Assembly: GCA_021628825.1 (NCBI GenBank)
Contig: JAJXRY010000001.1
Span: 1,674,001-1,738,000, forward strand
From: Lachnospiraceae bacterium
GTDB taxonomy: Bacteria; Bacillota; Clostridia; Lachnospirales; Lachnospiraceae
Length of the DNA: 64,000 bases
Reading direction: 5' to 3'
The translations under genes and the position numbers were made by a program. The notes beneath the pieces are model-generated. The model was not told the origin of the DNA and did no database searches. It was given only the letters and a program-made list of their open reading frames with translations. Every line of letters starts with the position of its first letter. Positions within the stretch are counted from its first letter, which is position 1. Shown in pieces: positions 9,164 through 19,964 of the stretch.

Positions 9164-11709
9164 CTATCTCATTACATAGGAAAGAATCGTTTCGACCATC
9201 TTCTTTGCATCAAGAGGCTTGGACAAATGCTCATTCATGCCGGCCTCCCTGCTTTTGCGCATATCATCATCAAAGGAATTTGCAGACATTGCAAAAATCG
9301 GAACTGAGGCTGCATCTGCGCGATCCAACGCACGAATTGTTCGCGTAGCTTCCAAGCCGTCCATTACCGGCATCATAATATCCATTAGGATAATGTCAAA
9401 ATCTCCTTCTCCGGAATTGCGGAAAATTTCAACTGCCTCCTGCCCATTTCCTGCTTCTGTAATTACTGCGCCCTTTTCGTTAAGCATAAACTGCGCAATT
9501 TCCATATTAAGCTCATTATCTTCCACTACAAGGATATGAATTCCGTCAAGGGAATCGCTTTCCTCTACCTCTGCTTTACCGGCCCGGTAATACTCCTGAT
9601 CTACCGCAAAGCTCATCGTAATCGTAAAGGAAGTTCCCTTCCCCACTTCACTTTCGAGCTCAATCTCACCATGCATCAGATCCACAAGCTTTTTCACGAT
9701 GGAAAGTCCGATACCGGTTCCTTCGTAATCCGTCCGCGAAGAACTGTGCTCCTGTGTAAAAATGTCAAATGCCTGCTTCTGGAATTCGGGGCTCATACCA
9801 ATACCGGTATCCTTACAGCTAAGCTCAAATAATGCATATGTATCATCGCATGACAGCTCCCTACAGCCTACAACAATAGAGCCGTTTTTCTTTATTATAC
9901 TTGATTGCATTGACAATAACATTCTGAATGATCTGCTGTAAATGCGTCGGACTTCCGATCAGATGACTATGCTCAATTACAATATCCGAACTCCGAAATA
10001 TGATTCCCCTCTCTACCGCCTGGGATTCCATAATCGCATTGGCCTCATCCAGAAGATCCTTCAGGTCAAAGCTCTTTTCCTCCAGACGAATCCTGCCACT
10101 CTCTAACTTACTCATATTGAGAATATTATTCACCATATCCAGAAGGAAATCCGAAGATCTCATAATCTTGTCAAAGCAGTCCATAACCTTCGAGCGATCC
10201 TCGACGGAAGCCCTTCCGATATTGACCAGTCCACGGATCCCGTTGATCGGAGTGCGCACATCATGACTCATACGGCGCAGGAAATCCGACTTGGCTTCAT
10301 TGGCTTTCTTAGCCTCCTGGGCAATCTGCCGCAGTTCTTCCTGATAAGCCATCTCCTTTTTCTTCTGCTGTGTCACATCACGAATAACCAGAATCACCTT
10401 TTTCAACTTTCCGTCTGTGTTATTCGTAGCCGGAATTAACAGCATCTGTGCATATTCGTGTTTCACATTTTCATAGCTGAAACCAATAAATTTCTGTGAC
10501 CTAAGCCGCTCTTCCATGGTTTCGAGGCAGATAAATTTCGAAAACTCTTCCTGATACGGTTCCAATACTCTCTTCAATTTATAATTTTCCAGCATCTCAA
10601 TTGCATTTGGAAACGGCTCCAGAATATTCTTTAGCTCCTTCAGATCAAGAATTGTCTCCCATGCTGCATCTTCAAGGGAGATCACAATATTAACACGGTA
10701 AATACTGCCGATTGCATTAATCAGATGATATTCCCGTTCCATCTGCCGGAATCTCGACTTCTGCAAATACTGCCATAAAATCCACGCAAACGCCACAATT
10801 ATGACATAAATACCGCCGGTAATCATCAGGATCAACGGTCGGTTCTGAAATACAATTTTGGAAGAATAAAAGGCATACAGATAATACTGCCAGTACAGAG
10901 CATGCGCTGCATACCAGTCATTGATTCCGCTTTGGATGGAGATTATCTCCCGGTCACCCCACGTTCCATTCTCTGCCAGAGCACTGACATCCGGAATGGG
11001 GCAGTCCTGAACCGCCAGTCCTACCATTCCGGCATTGTTGGATGCCAGAACCTTGTTCCCGTCCGTAATTGCAACTATTGCATTATACTGGAAATTATCG
11101 TGTGCAAGCAGAGAGTTCAAAGACAGTTCATTCACATCATTAATCAGATTTGTAATATCCTCATAGCCAATCAGAATTCCATCGTTATCACGCAGGGAAA
11201 GAATGGCATAATTATATTGACAGCCTGCTGCGGTTGCCTGATCCGCATAAATCTTCTTCGGATAGCGCAGGATACTATCTACATTGGTTTCACTTAAAAA
11301 GCATATCCAGCAGTTCCTGTGCACTATTTCCTCTGCGATCCGCATGCGCAACAACTTCTTTTTCTTTATTCAGTACAAAAATTCCCGTCAGGTTCTGATT
11401 CCTCGCATGTGACAGCAAATAGGAATCACTGGTAATCTCCTTATACTGACCGTAATCCCGGATCACCCTCACCTTGCCGATTGTACTTTGGAGATCTCTG
11501 GTTGTATTTCCGAGCTGGTAATCATCGTATCTCTGGCAGACAGACTGCAGGAAGTCAAGCGTTTCCCCTGCATTCACTTCCATGCTTCTTCTCTCTGCCC
11601 CTGTCACGATATTATACACGCCAAACATCACAAGATTTCCAAGCACCACCAGGAGCATAATAAGGAAATACGTATGAATCCGGAACCTGTCCCGCTGCTC
11701 ACTTTTCAT
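9164..11709 (-). CDS. hybrid sensor histidine kinase with receiver domain (frameshifted)
   Basis: About 845 residues in three frame pieces, broken at homopolymers near 11297 and 9889. Order: N-terminal membrane helix (about 15-35); an outer sensor domain of some 250 residues; a second helix (near PLILMITGGIYVII); a PAS-like region; a HisKA domain with the phospho-acceptor in MSHDVRTPINGIRG; a HATPase with NVIVNAIKYN, DTGIGM and GTGIGLSIV; and a receiver domain with DDE-type acid pocket, phospho-acceptor in IILMDIMMPVMDG and lysine in SKPLD. No output domain is attached, so a separate phosphotransfer partner is expected. Its ATG overlaps the end of the binding-protein gene by 11 bases, so the two are translationally coupled. 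Confidence 0.9.
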
Positions 11710-12517
11710 TCGCTATTTCCTCCGTATAAATATTCTTTTCCACATCCAGACCATATTTTGCAATGATCTCTGCGACCGTTCCGTCCTCCGTCATCTCCTG
11801 CAGGGTCTTCGTCAGTTCTTCTGCAAGCGCAGCATCTCCCTCTTTGGAAAAAGCAACACCCAGCTTCGACCTCTCAGCACTCAGATTCAGATAGCGGTAC
11901 TGGTCCGGATATTCCTGCGTATAAATGAGCAGTGCTGCCTCATGACCCGCAACCGCATCCACATACCCCTTGCGCAGAGCCGTAAATGCCTGCCCCAGTG
12001 CACGATAACTGTATATCTGTTCCACCTGGCTGAGCTCGGTTATGGTCTCATTCAGAAAAACAGCCTCAGAAGTAGAATTCGCCTGTACTGCAACGGATTT
12101 ATTCTTAAGATCCGATAATTGTTCAATTCTGCTTTCCTCGGGAACAACCACGACACGACGTGTATATAGATACGGACCTGCCCAGAGATAATCTTCTTTC
12201 CGCTCTTCCATGGTCAGACAGCTCCATATACAGTCAATCCTTCCATCTTCGAGAAATTGTTCTCTCTGCTCCAGATCCAATTGTAAAAAGACGGGCCGAT
12301 AGCCCATTCTTCGAAAATGCTTCTGCTGCAAGTTCTATATCAATCCCGGTATATTCTCCATCAATCCTCTGATAAAAATAGGGCTCATAAATCACACCGC
12401 CAACGGTTATGACCGGAAGCTCCTGCATGCTTTTCCCTTCGGATTTCCGTCCGCATGCACAGCAAAGGATTATACTTATCAATAACAAAAAAAGCAGTAA
12501 CACTCTTTTTTTCTCAT
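11699..12517 (-). CDS. family 3 solute-binding protein, kinase partner (frameshifted)
   Basis: Start at 12517 with GGAGG six bases upstream. The MRKK leader and hydrophobic stretch end in CCACG, a weak lipobox, so it is probably a lipoprotein. An A-run near 12509 and a short run near 12319 break the frame. The remaining domain shows the SBP_bac_3 plan: ITVGGVIYEPYFY at the start, IDCIWSCLTMEERKEDYLWAGPY, LKNKSVAVQANST, and VDAVAGHEAALL near the end, 270 residues in all. Such domains bind amino acids or other small polar ligands. There is no ABC permease or ATPase next to it. Its gene is fused in translation to a sensor kinase, so I infer that it is the ligand-binding subunit of a BvgS-like signalling pair. 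Confidence 0.8.
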
Positions 12518-12669
12518 AGACTACCTCCCGGAAACGAGATCACTGTTTTTCACATTCGTATCTGATAATTGATTATAAAAATTAAACCTATTCTGCGTCA
12601 AGCAGATGCACGCAAATTACTGGTTGAATTATTGCAATAATTCTGCGGTAAAAGGAAGAGATGCCTCCC

Positions 12670-13810
12670 CTAGGGAAGCACCTCCTGTAAATACAAAATC
12701 CAGCTTTTTCCCATGATGAAAATCACATCTTCTTCTGCCATGCCGCGCTGCAAAAGGGCTGCGGTCACCATTGGAATCTGTGCATGATCCGACAGGCAGT
12801 CATCCTTCTGTACCAATGGTTCTTTTCCCTGCAATCCGGCACGCGCTTCGTCATAAGAATCGCACAGATCAAAACCAAAAACCGACATGCTCCCTGCCAA
12901 TTCCTGCTGTCTCATATTCGATATGCTCACACATTCTTATAAGATGACCGCCATTTAAGGAACCTGTGATATACCGGCACCCGTTCAGCCCCATCACACC
13001 GCCCTGTCTCGCGAGCTTCTGCATCTGTCCGTCCGTCAGATTCCGATAATTGTCATATACCGTCCTGCTGTTGGAGTGCGTTGCCACAAAGGGGCGCGTC
13101 GTAATCCGGCAGACATCTGCGAATCCTTCATCGTTTAAATGGCTCACATCCAGAAACATGGATAACTCCTCCAGTCTCCGCATGACAGCTATCCCCTTTT
13201 CGGTAAGCCCTCCCGGTATCTGCCGATGCTCCGAAGCCTTGCAGCAGCCGGTGGCCAGTGCATTTTTTCTACTCCAGGTAAGCGCCGCCCCGCGGATTCC
13301 CTGTTCAAAAAGCTCCTCCAGCTTCCAGAGATCGCTGCCAATGCAATCCAGACCTTCCATATAAAGCAAAATCCCCAGTTCGTTTCCTTCAAGCACCTTC
13401 TGAAGATCCTCGCGGCTGCGGATGAGGCGTACCCTGTCATAAGTCTGCTCCTCATGATTACACCGGATCTCCAGATTGCAGGTGGCAATTTCTCCCTTAA
13501 TCAGTGCAATCTGCATTCTGGCATTGACCCATGCATGATCCAGATCACAATTTGCCACATAAATGGAAGAGGCCAGCACCCGGAGACCTGCCTCAAAAAA
13601 ATTCTTAAGGTATCGATGATACAGGACATTCTGCTCGCCCAGTTCATGCCTTAAAAGCATTTCTCCTGCAAGATCCAGATGCATATCCACAACCGGATAC
13701 TCCCTGTGCAGCCGCATCGCCTGTTCTAAATACCGGTCCTCAATTTTCATATCTGTGTTATCAGTATGACCTATACCTGCTGCCATGCCCCATTCCTGCT
13801 TTCCATACAC
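12670..13810 (-). CDS. membrane dipeptidase-type peptidase M19 (one frameshift)
   Basis: Zinc-dependent dipeptidase family (renal dipeptidase-like, also acting on D-amino-acid-containing dipeptides). Metal and catalytic residues visible are VDMHLDL (H-x-D), LYMEGLD (bridging Glu), DVSHLND and ATHSNSR. Length after correction is about 378 residues, normal for the family. A T5/A5 run near 12882 must lose one base, giving EHVGFGFDLCD. The start is uncertain: a GTG at 13810 close behind AGAAGG, or the ATG at 13786. A cytosolic enzyme is expected, since no signal peptide is seen. Confidence 0.88.
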
Positions 13811-13853
13811 CGCCTTCTGTTATCAGCATATGCAGATATGAAGCATTTGGTAA

Positions 13854-15661
13854 CTAGGAAACGCCACGATACTGCCCTGCCTGGGCTTTCCACATTGCAG
13901 CATACCTGCCGCCCTTCGCAAGAAGCTCCTCATGTGATCCCTGCTCCACAATTCTTCCCTGCTCCAGCAGATAAATCCGGTCAGCAAGCCGCGTCGTAGA
14001 CAGTCTGTGGGAAATAAAAATCACTGTCTTATTCTCCGTTGCCTCCAACATCGAATGATTCAACTGATACTCTGCAATCGGATCCAGCGCACTTGATGGT
14101 TCATCAAAAATCCGAATCGGAGATTCTTTGGCAAACGCCCTGGCCACCGCTATTTTCTGTCCTTCCCCTCCCGAAAAGACCACGCCGTCATCTGCAAATT
14201 CCCTGGTTACCACACTATCGATTCCTTTCGATAAAGCTGCTACTTTCTCATACATTCCAACCTTTTTTTAAGCACTTCGGCAACAAGCTGCTCCTCCTTT
14301 TCCGGATGCTTTCCCATAAGAATATTCTCCCGGATGGTCACTCCAAAAAGCTGATAATCCTGAAACGCGGTCGCAAACAGCTCCCGATATGCCCGTAGAT
14401 TATATTTCCGGATATCAATCCCATTTACCCGGATCATTCCCTCTGCAGGATCATATAAGCGCAGCATCAATTTAATAATCGTTGTTTTTTTCCGGCCCCA
14501 TTATGTCCCACCAGCGCAATCTTCTCTCCATGTGTTATCCGGAAAGACAATCCCTGAATTGTTTCTTCCTCTTTATAGGAAAAAGAAACATTTTCAAATT
14601 CCAGGCTTTCCAGTTCCTTCGATGGCAAAATGCCATCCTGATCCTCTGGAATCTTCTCTTCATACTCCAGAAATGTCCTCAGATTGCAGATAAATAATCC
14701 ATTTTTCATCGTCTCCATCACACTATTGAATAATCCGATCAATATCCAGGTAGCCGCCACCATCAGGCTGCTCATGACCGTAAGATCTGCCAATGACATA
14801 CTTCCAATAACCAGATTCTTATATATGGCAAACAATAACACACCTTCAAACATGACTGTAAAGGTAAAAAAATGCCACAAAACATTCATGCTTCCGATAC
14901 GCCATGCGTATTTTCCGGCAAGATCGGATTTTTCATCCGTTGCCTCATTATACTGCCGTTTCAACAGTCGAAATACTTCGGATAATCGTATTTCCTTTGC
15001 ATAGTCCGGCAGATACAAAAACACGGTTCACATAGTTAAGCACCTTATCCTTCGGTGCTTCCTCCTGATAGCGCATATACTCAAATTTATTTTTCAGATT
15101 TCCAAATAAAAAGTTGCCGATAAGCGGGCAGAAAACAAACAAAACCGACACCGGATCAATGCGGTACATCGTCCACAGCACCAGAAACGATGCCATAATC
15201 CCAGTTACAACTCCCCATATGTTATCTGTAATTGCGGTTACCCTCTCCACCGCATGATCAGCTGCCATCGTATACCGATTGTAAAAATCCGGATCCTCAT
15301 AACATCTTAATTCCACATTCCTGGCCTTTTCATAAATCTTCTCATAGATTTCTCCGTAGATTGCAGGTTCCGCGAGTGGAACTGCAACATTTTCAACATA
15401 ACTTTGATAAATCGCAAGCAAAAAGAACACAGCTCCGCATATCAGAATAAAAGCAAAAATTTCAGAAAATTCTTTTCCCTGCTCTAATTGGTCAACAATG
15501 TACCGCATGAAAAATCCGCTGAAAAATACCCATTCCAAATTTCCGATCAATTTTCCAAAAAACGAGTGGATCACTCTGCTTTTGCTTGCAGATGCAGTCA
15601 GACGAACTGCATAGATATTGTTTACATACACCTCGCGTAAGGATTGTTTTTTCTTCTCCAT
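13854..15661 (-). CDS. ABC exporter, fused permease-ATPase (frameshifted)
   Basis: About 600 residues in four frame pieces, broken near 15017, 14487 and 14262. The N-terminal half has six hydrophobic segments (ABC type IV exporter). The C-terminal half has Walker A GHNGAGK, a Q-loop in AFQDYQLFG, signature FSGGEGQKIAVARAF, Walker B ending RIFDEPSSALD, and the switch histidine in FISHRLSTT. The signature reads SGGEGQ rather than LSGGQ, a pattern seen in a Firmicutes exporter subgroup. Substrate is unknown (peptide, lipid or drug). Only one half-transporter is present here, so a homodimer is likely. Its promoter region carries a MerR-type motif (see separate entry). Confidence 0.88.
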
Positions 15662-15742
15662 GATTTCCCCCTCTAAGAACTTTTCTTTTGTAACTCCGGA
15701 TGACGGACCGGTTATCCACCGGATCTGCCGTGTAACAGGTAC

Positions 15743-15774
15743 ATTATACTACCCCCCCCCCGAAAATTTGTCCA
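15743..15774 (-). promoter_or_regulatory. promoter with a ten-base G tract in the spacer
   Basis: On the minus strand TGGACA (15769-15774) and TATAAT (15743-15748) are 20 bases apart. The spacer contains an uninterrupted run of ten G. Losing three bases would give the optimal 17-base spacing. It lies 80 bases before the ABC exporter start. Confidence 0.5.
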
Positions 15775-15782
15775 CTGTATTT

Positions 15783-15813
15783 AGTTTAATGTTTTCCCTT
15801 AGGTCAAAGTCAA
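15783..15813 (-). promoter_or_regulatory. MerR-type operator/promoter, 19-bp spacer, before ABC exporter
   Basis: On the minus strand TTGACT and TAAACT stand 19 bases apart, and the spacer begins TTGACCTAAGG. The arrangement matches the promoter of the MerR-family gene at 21233-21263. Elongated 19-base spacers are the hallmark of MerR-activated promoters. Confidence 0.5.
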
Positions 15814-15892
15814 GAGTTTTGAAGTATCTTTAAATGATGTATTAAATGATTCATTTACTCGATCATATTTATCTGTATTCATAAATTTTCCA

Positions 15893-16131
15893 TTGCATCC
15901 CTTTCCTTTTCATGCTATTTTATAGAAAAAGCATACAACTTCTGTGGTATCTTATTAAATTCTTTTTCAGAATTCCAGACATATACCCCAAGTATGAATT
16001 TGAAGTTTTTAAATGATTACAGTGTAGATCTATGCGATATTGACACTTGCAGTGTCGTACTCACGATCTGTGATCTATTCAGTTTTTATTTGTGGTATCT
16101 GTTTTCAGGAATTCCCAGCCACCCATTCAGA
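15893..16131. repeat. duplicated segment upstream of Rpn-like nuclease, copy 1
   Basis: About 240 bases that recur with roughly 85-90% identity (by eye) at 18390-18630. The last 90 bases, ending CCACCCATTCAG, are nearly identical. The short frames inside it do not look like a protein. The remaining part of the 15661-16221 gap holds only the two ABC promoters. Confidence 0.8.
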
Positions 16132-16220
16132 AAATCTATGCTTTTAAATTCCAGTAACGTTCATTATTTAAAGGCAGAAGGTTTTCATTTCTGTCTGACT
16201 GCATCTGAAAAGGAGGACCA

Positions 16221-17170
16221 ATGGGAGAAAAAGATCATACCCAGAAAATGCTGATTGGATGCCGGGATGTTTTTGCAGAATTAATCAACGTTTTAGTCTA
16301 TTCCGGCAAAAAAGTTTTGAACGAGGCCAACCTGTTAACCGGTCCAACGGAGAGTCTTTATATCGGAACGGACAAGCAGACTCATCAGCAGCTTCGTGAC
16401 TGCAGCATGTACGAACTGCATGACGGAGAGATTCATGCACTTTATAACCTCGAAAACCAAAGTACCATAGATGCCTATATGCCACTTCGCTGTGCAGGTT
16501 ATGATGGTGCTGCTTACCGATCACAATGCAACGACCGTAAAAAAACACATATAAAACTTACCCTGTATTTACGTTTGTCTTAAATAGCAGTAGAAAACCA
16601 TGGAATAAGGTAACTTCTATCCTGGAGGCACTACACTTTAAACCTAATCCGGCAGCATATCCATATTTCAATAATAGCAAAATGCCGGTGTTTAATATGT
16701 GTTTTCTCAGCAGAGATGTCCGTGAGAAATTTCAGGGAGACCTGCGCATCATCCTTGACTACTTATGTGATCGTGAAAGCCTGTTGAAACGGAACCAGAC
16801 AATGAAGCACCCGGAAGAGGTGATCCGGATGCTCCATGCCCTGACCGGCGATGATCAATATTTAGACTCTATTCCACTATTTACCTCACCTGCTAAGAAA
16901 GGAGCATCTACTATGTGCGATTTAATTAATTCTTATTATACCAAGGGAGTAACCGAAGGACATAATTCTGGGCTTATCGAAGGTCGTAATTCTGGGCTTA
17001 TCGAAGGCCGTAATTCTGGCCTGATCGAAGGTCGTAATCAGGTTATCCAAGCTCTCATCAGCAACTGTAAAGATCTGGGCTGCAGCTTTGAAAATACGCT
17101 TGATCGAATCAAGAACAGTCTCTCCTTATCCGATGACGAAGCGTTAGAAGATATGAAGCTATACTGGTAA
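16221..17170 (+). CDS. Rpn/YhgA-like PD-(D/E)XK nuclease, copy 1 (one frameshift)
   Basis: Two frame pieces join if an A7 run near 16541 is corrected: the second frame then reads TYPVFTFVLNSS directly after it. The result is about 316 residues. The N-terminal domain has MGEKDHTQKMLIGCRDVFAE and a nuclease core with ALYNLENQSTID, where the E-x-Q stands in the PD-(D/E)XK position. The C-terminal part has the conserved LRIILDYLCDRE and a helical tail. Near residue 245 an eight-residue element (NSGLIEGR) is repeated about four times. This family is known in enteric bacteria as recombination-promoting nucleases and as putative transposases. An AGGAGG ribosome site precedes the ATG. Confidence 0.75.
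16960..17040. repeat. 24-bp tandem repeat in nuclease copy 1
   Basis: Head-to-tail 24-base units encode GHNSGLIE/GRNSGLIE (about 3.5 units). Copy 2 of the gene has one unit less (18887-18950), so repeat number has changed since duplication. Confidence 0.8.
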
Positions 17171-18270
17171 CTTATACTTTTTCTTCCATATATAATCATC
17201 ATTCCTTCTACTTTAATAATCAGAGGATGGTTTCCTACCTTTATGTATTGCTCAATTTCCTTCTGCTGCCAATAATAATCCTTGGCTTCCAGAAGACTCA
17301 TTCCGTGCTTCATAAGGTTGGATACCATCTCCTTTTCTAATGCATTTCCTGTCCACCGTTCTAATTCTATCAAATTGTCCAGTTCCTTAAGATATTCGGG
17401 GCTGTCAGGATCCAGATATAATACTTTATCGTTCATCCGACAATCAATATCCTTTAACCCACACTGCTTCATATATTGGGGAAGCTTCATAGCAATCGCA
17501 TAATCTCTTCCCTGCGTCTGTAACTGATGCTCCCATAAGCTGTTCAACCCTGAATGCTGACACAATCTCATATAATCCATTCCCTCAATATACAAACCAC
17601 CTGCCTCAAATTCACGATTACACTCCACGCAGATCATTAAGCCTTCCGGCTTTAAAAACTCCGTCATCCTTTTTAACATCTTATTTCCATGATTTACATG
17701 TCGCAGCACACACTGACAGATTACAAGATCATACCGTTGCTCCACAGGATAATCCATAATATCTGCTAAAATAAATTTTATTCTTTGCTTATTTCCCCTG
17801 TACTTCTTTTTTGCTTCGCGTAACATTTCTTCCGAAAAGTCGATCCCTGTATAGGTACTTTCATCCGGCAGCATGGGCAGGATTCTTTCTCCCAATCCAC
17901 CATATCCACATCCACAATCCAATATTTTTACCGGTTCATGGATTTTCCATATATCCTGAACAAGAAATTTCAGATAATCCTTGTTCCATTTATTCTTTTC
18001 ACGCCTTTGCAAATATAAAACCTGTTCTGACCAATATTCCCTTTTATCTGTGTCAGCGGCTTCATAACTGATATCCAACGGCGCAATTCCCAATAACATA
18101 TCTGTTGTCACTCCAAAATACTCAGTGAGTCGAAGAAGCATTTCCAGATCCGGATATGTCATGCTATTCTCCCATTTGCTGATTGTCTGTGGTGACACCA
18201 GTAAAATTTCTGCCAGTTCCTTCTGCGTAATTCCTCTTTGTTTTCTCAGTTCCGCTAACTTAAAGTTCAT
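17038..18270 (-). CDS. Xre-family HTH fused to SAM-dependent methyltransferase
   Basis: 410 residues as read. Residues 1-60 are an Xre helix-turn-helix (ELRKQRGITQKELAEILLVS, then SKWENS). From about residue 110 a class I methyltransferase follows, with motif I LDCGCGYGGLG, TGIDFSEEML and FILADIMDYP. The substrate is unknown; such fusions often occur in Clostridia as regulators that may sense or modify small molecules. The last 45 or so residues are simply the antisense of the nuclease gene 3' end. One base less in the A5 run near 17183 would stop the protein at about 17172, just short of the nuclease stop, so the real end is probably there. Confidence 0.8.
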   Translation of the reverse strand: MNFKLAELRKQRGITQKELAEILLVSPQTISKWENSMTYPDLEMLLRLTEYFGVTTDMLLGIAPLDISYEAADTDKREYWSEQVLYLQRREKNKWNKDYLKFLVQDIWKIHEPVKILDCGCGYGGLGERILPMLPDESTYTGIDFSEEMLREAKKKYRGNKQRIKFILADIMDYPVEQRYDLVICQCVLRHVNHGNKMLKRMTEFLKPEGLMICVECNREFEAGGLYIEGMDYMRLCQHSGLNSLWEHQLQTQGRDYAIAMKLPQYMKQCGLKDIDCRMNDKVLYLDPDSPEYLKELDNLIELERWTGNALEKEMVSNLMKHGMSLLEAKDYYWQQKEIEQYIKVGNHPLIIKVEGMMIIYGRKSISYQYSFISSNASSSDKERLFLIRSSVFSKLQPRSLQLLMRAWIT

Positions 18271-18389
18271 CTCCTGCCTTCCCCTCCTTTGTTGTTACCT
18301 AAACTTTATCATAGTTTTTTTGTTCACTGTATTTATCAAATATGGAGAAGTGACTCTCATATTTCGGGAATATTTTTTTCGATTTACTA

Positions 18390-18630
18390 TTGCATCCATT
18401 TTTCTTTTCATGCTATTTCATAGAAAAAGCATACAACTTCTGTGGTATCTATATCAAATTCTTTTTCAGAATTCCAAGCATATACTCCAAGTATGAATTT
18501 AAAGTTTTTATTTGATTGCGGTGAAGATCTCTTCGATGTTTGCATTTGCAGTGTCGTACTCACGATCTGTGATCTATTCAGTTTTTATTTGTGGTATCTG
18601 TTTTCAGGAATTCCCAGCCACCCATTCAGA
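18390..18630. repeat. duplicated segment upstream of Rpn-like nuclease, copy 2
   Basis: Counterpart of 15893-16131. Beyond 18630 the similarity to copy 1 breaks off and resumes inside the nuclease C-terminal domain, so some 590 bases are missing. Confidence 0.8.
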
Positions 18631-18639
18631 TTTTTCTTA

Positions 18640-19078
18640 AAAAAAGGAACTACGTGAACTGTTTCAAGGAGACCTACGCATCATCCTCGACTACTTATGT
18701 GATCGTGAAAGCCTGTTGAAACGGAACCAGACAATGAAGCGCCCGGAAGAGGTGATCCGGATGCTCCATGCCCTGACCAGCGATAATCAATATTTAGACT
18801 CTATTCCACTATTTACTTCACCTGCTAAGAAAGGAGAGACTACCGTGTGTGATTTAATTAATTCTTATTATACCAAAGGAATAACCGAAGGACATAATTC
18901 TGGACTGATCGAAGGCCACAATTCTGGACTGATTGAAGGTCGGAATCAAGGCATTCAGGCTCTGATCCTCGTCTGCAAGGACTTTGGCTGTAGTTTTGAA
19001 AATACTCTCACCCGTATCAAAGACAGCTTTTCCTTATCCGATGACGAAGCTATGGAAGACATGAAATTATACTGGTAA
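18640..19078 (+). pseudogene. Rpn/YhgA-like nuclease, copy 2, N-terminal half deleted
   Basis: The frame matches the last 145 or so residues of copy 1 almost word for word (LRIILDYLCDRESLLKRNQ, LFTSPAKKGE, SFENTL, EDMKLYW). The nuclease core is absent. No ATG with a ribosome site exists at the junction; the first ATG in frame is at 18734. It ends 12 bases inside the metallophosphoesterase gene on the other strand. I take it for a deletion remnant of a duplicated locus. Confidence 0.8.
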
Positions 19079-19945
19079 ATTTTTTACAGCCATGAACCTT
19101 TCATAGACCTCCTGCCAGCACTCCTCAGGAATCATGGGCCATTGGCACGTGCCATACTTCCGGGTACACAATTCCATGGCCTGTGCAAGGAGGCTTCCAT
19201 GTGAAGAATCGGCTCCCCGAAGCATCCATTCCGTAATTCTGGTCCAATAAGGGGCAATTTCATATAAATGCTTCCGGTGCATCTCCCGGATAACGTCCTC
19301 CACATCATAATCAATGGTAAGGAATTCCGGTACCCAGAATCCTCTGTCACCATGAAGAATCATGATCTGTGCCCCTTTTGTGCCATGGACCGGAAGTCCG
19401 ACCGAACCCGGATTGAATACAAGTTTTCCATACTCCTCAAAGCTGGTCATGCGATGTGTATGTCCGCTTAAAATATAGTTCTGCTTTACCTCCCTGAAGA
19501 TCTCCTCATTCTTCTCATTATGAGCATAAAGATCTTCCCGGACATTACGCGGAGAGCCATGGCAAAGCATCAGTTCCGGCAGACCCTCTATTCTTACGAT
19601 CTTGCTTATGGGCAGGCTTTTTAAGAAAATCCAGATCTTTGGACTGCAGCTGTGTTTTTTTCCATACCGCAGCATCCCGACCGTGCTGGGATAAGCATCC
19701 CACTCGGGATGCTCGTCCACAAGACTGCCTAACTGATACTCTTCCTTGTTGCCGCGGACGATATAGCACCGCTCCTCTTTGCTAAGCCGGCATAGCATCT
19801 CCATCGTATGGCGTATGCCCGGAAGTTCTCCGATATAATCTCCCAAGAGGCAATAGGCATCTATGTCCTGCTGTTTAAGATAGGAAAGGCACGCTTCAAA
19901 GGCAATGTCATTTCCATGGATATCTGATAAAACTGCCAGTTTCAT
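19067..19945 (-). CDS. calcineurin-like metallophosphoesterase (YfcE/MJ0936 type)
   Basis: I use the ATG at 19945 (MKLAVLSDIHGND), which gives about 292 residues, intact. The metal-site motifs are all present in order: D-x-H in SDIHGN, LLGDYIG, RGNKE, CHGSPRNVR, SGHTH with a final GSVG. The first 170 residues are the phosphodiesterase domain. The rest is an extra C-terminal region without a motif I know. Phosphodiesterase activity on small substrates is the family function; the true substrate is unknown. It begins 20 bases after the MerR-methyltransferase gene and is surely in its operon. Confidence 0.85.
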   Translation of the reverse strand: MKLAVLSDIHGNDIAFEACLSYLKQQDIDAYCLLGDYIGELPGIRHTMEMLCRLSKEERCYIVRGNKEEYQLGSLVDEHPEWDAYPSTVGMLRYGKKHSCSPKIWIFLKSLPISKIVRIEGLPELMLCHGSPRNVREDLYAHNEKNEEIFREVKQNYILSGHTHRMTSFEEYGKLVFNPGSVGLPVHGTKGAQIMILHGDRGFWVPEFLTIDYDVEDVIREMHRKHLYEIAPYWTRITEWMLRGADSSHGSLLAQAMELCTRKYGTCQWPMIPEECWQEVYERFMAVKNLPV

Positions 19946-19964
19946 TTTTTCTCCTTGTTCCTGC

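Noticed and set aside
15994..16254. Conserved short protein upstream of both nuclease copies
   Set aside because: The DNA is conserved as a whole, the two translations diverge at both ends, and no start signal is present.
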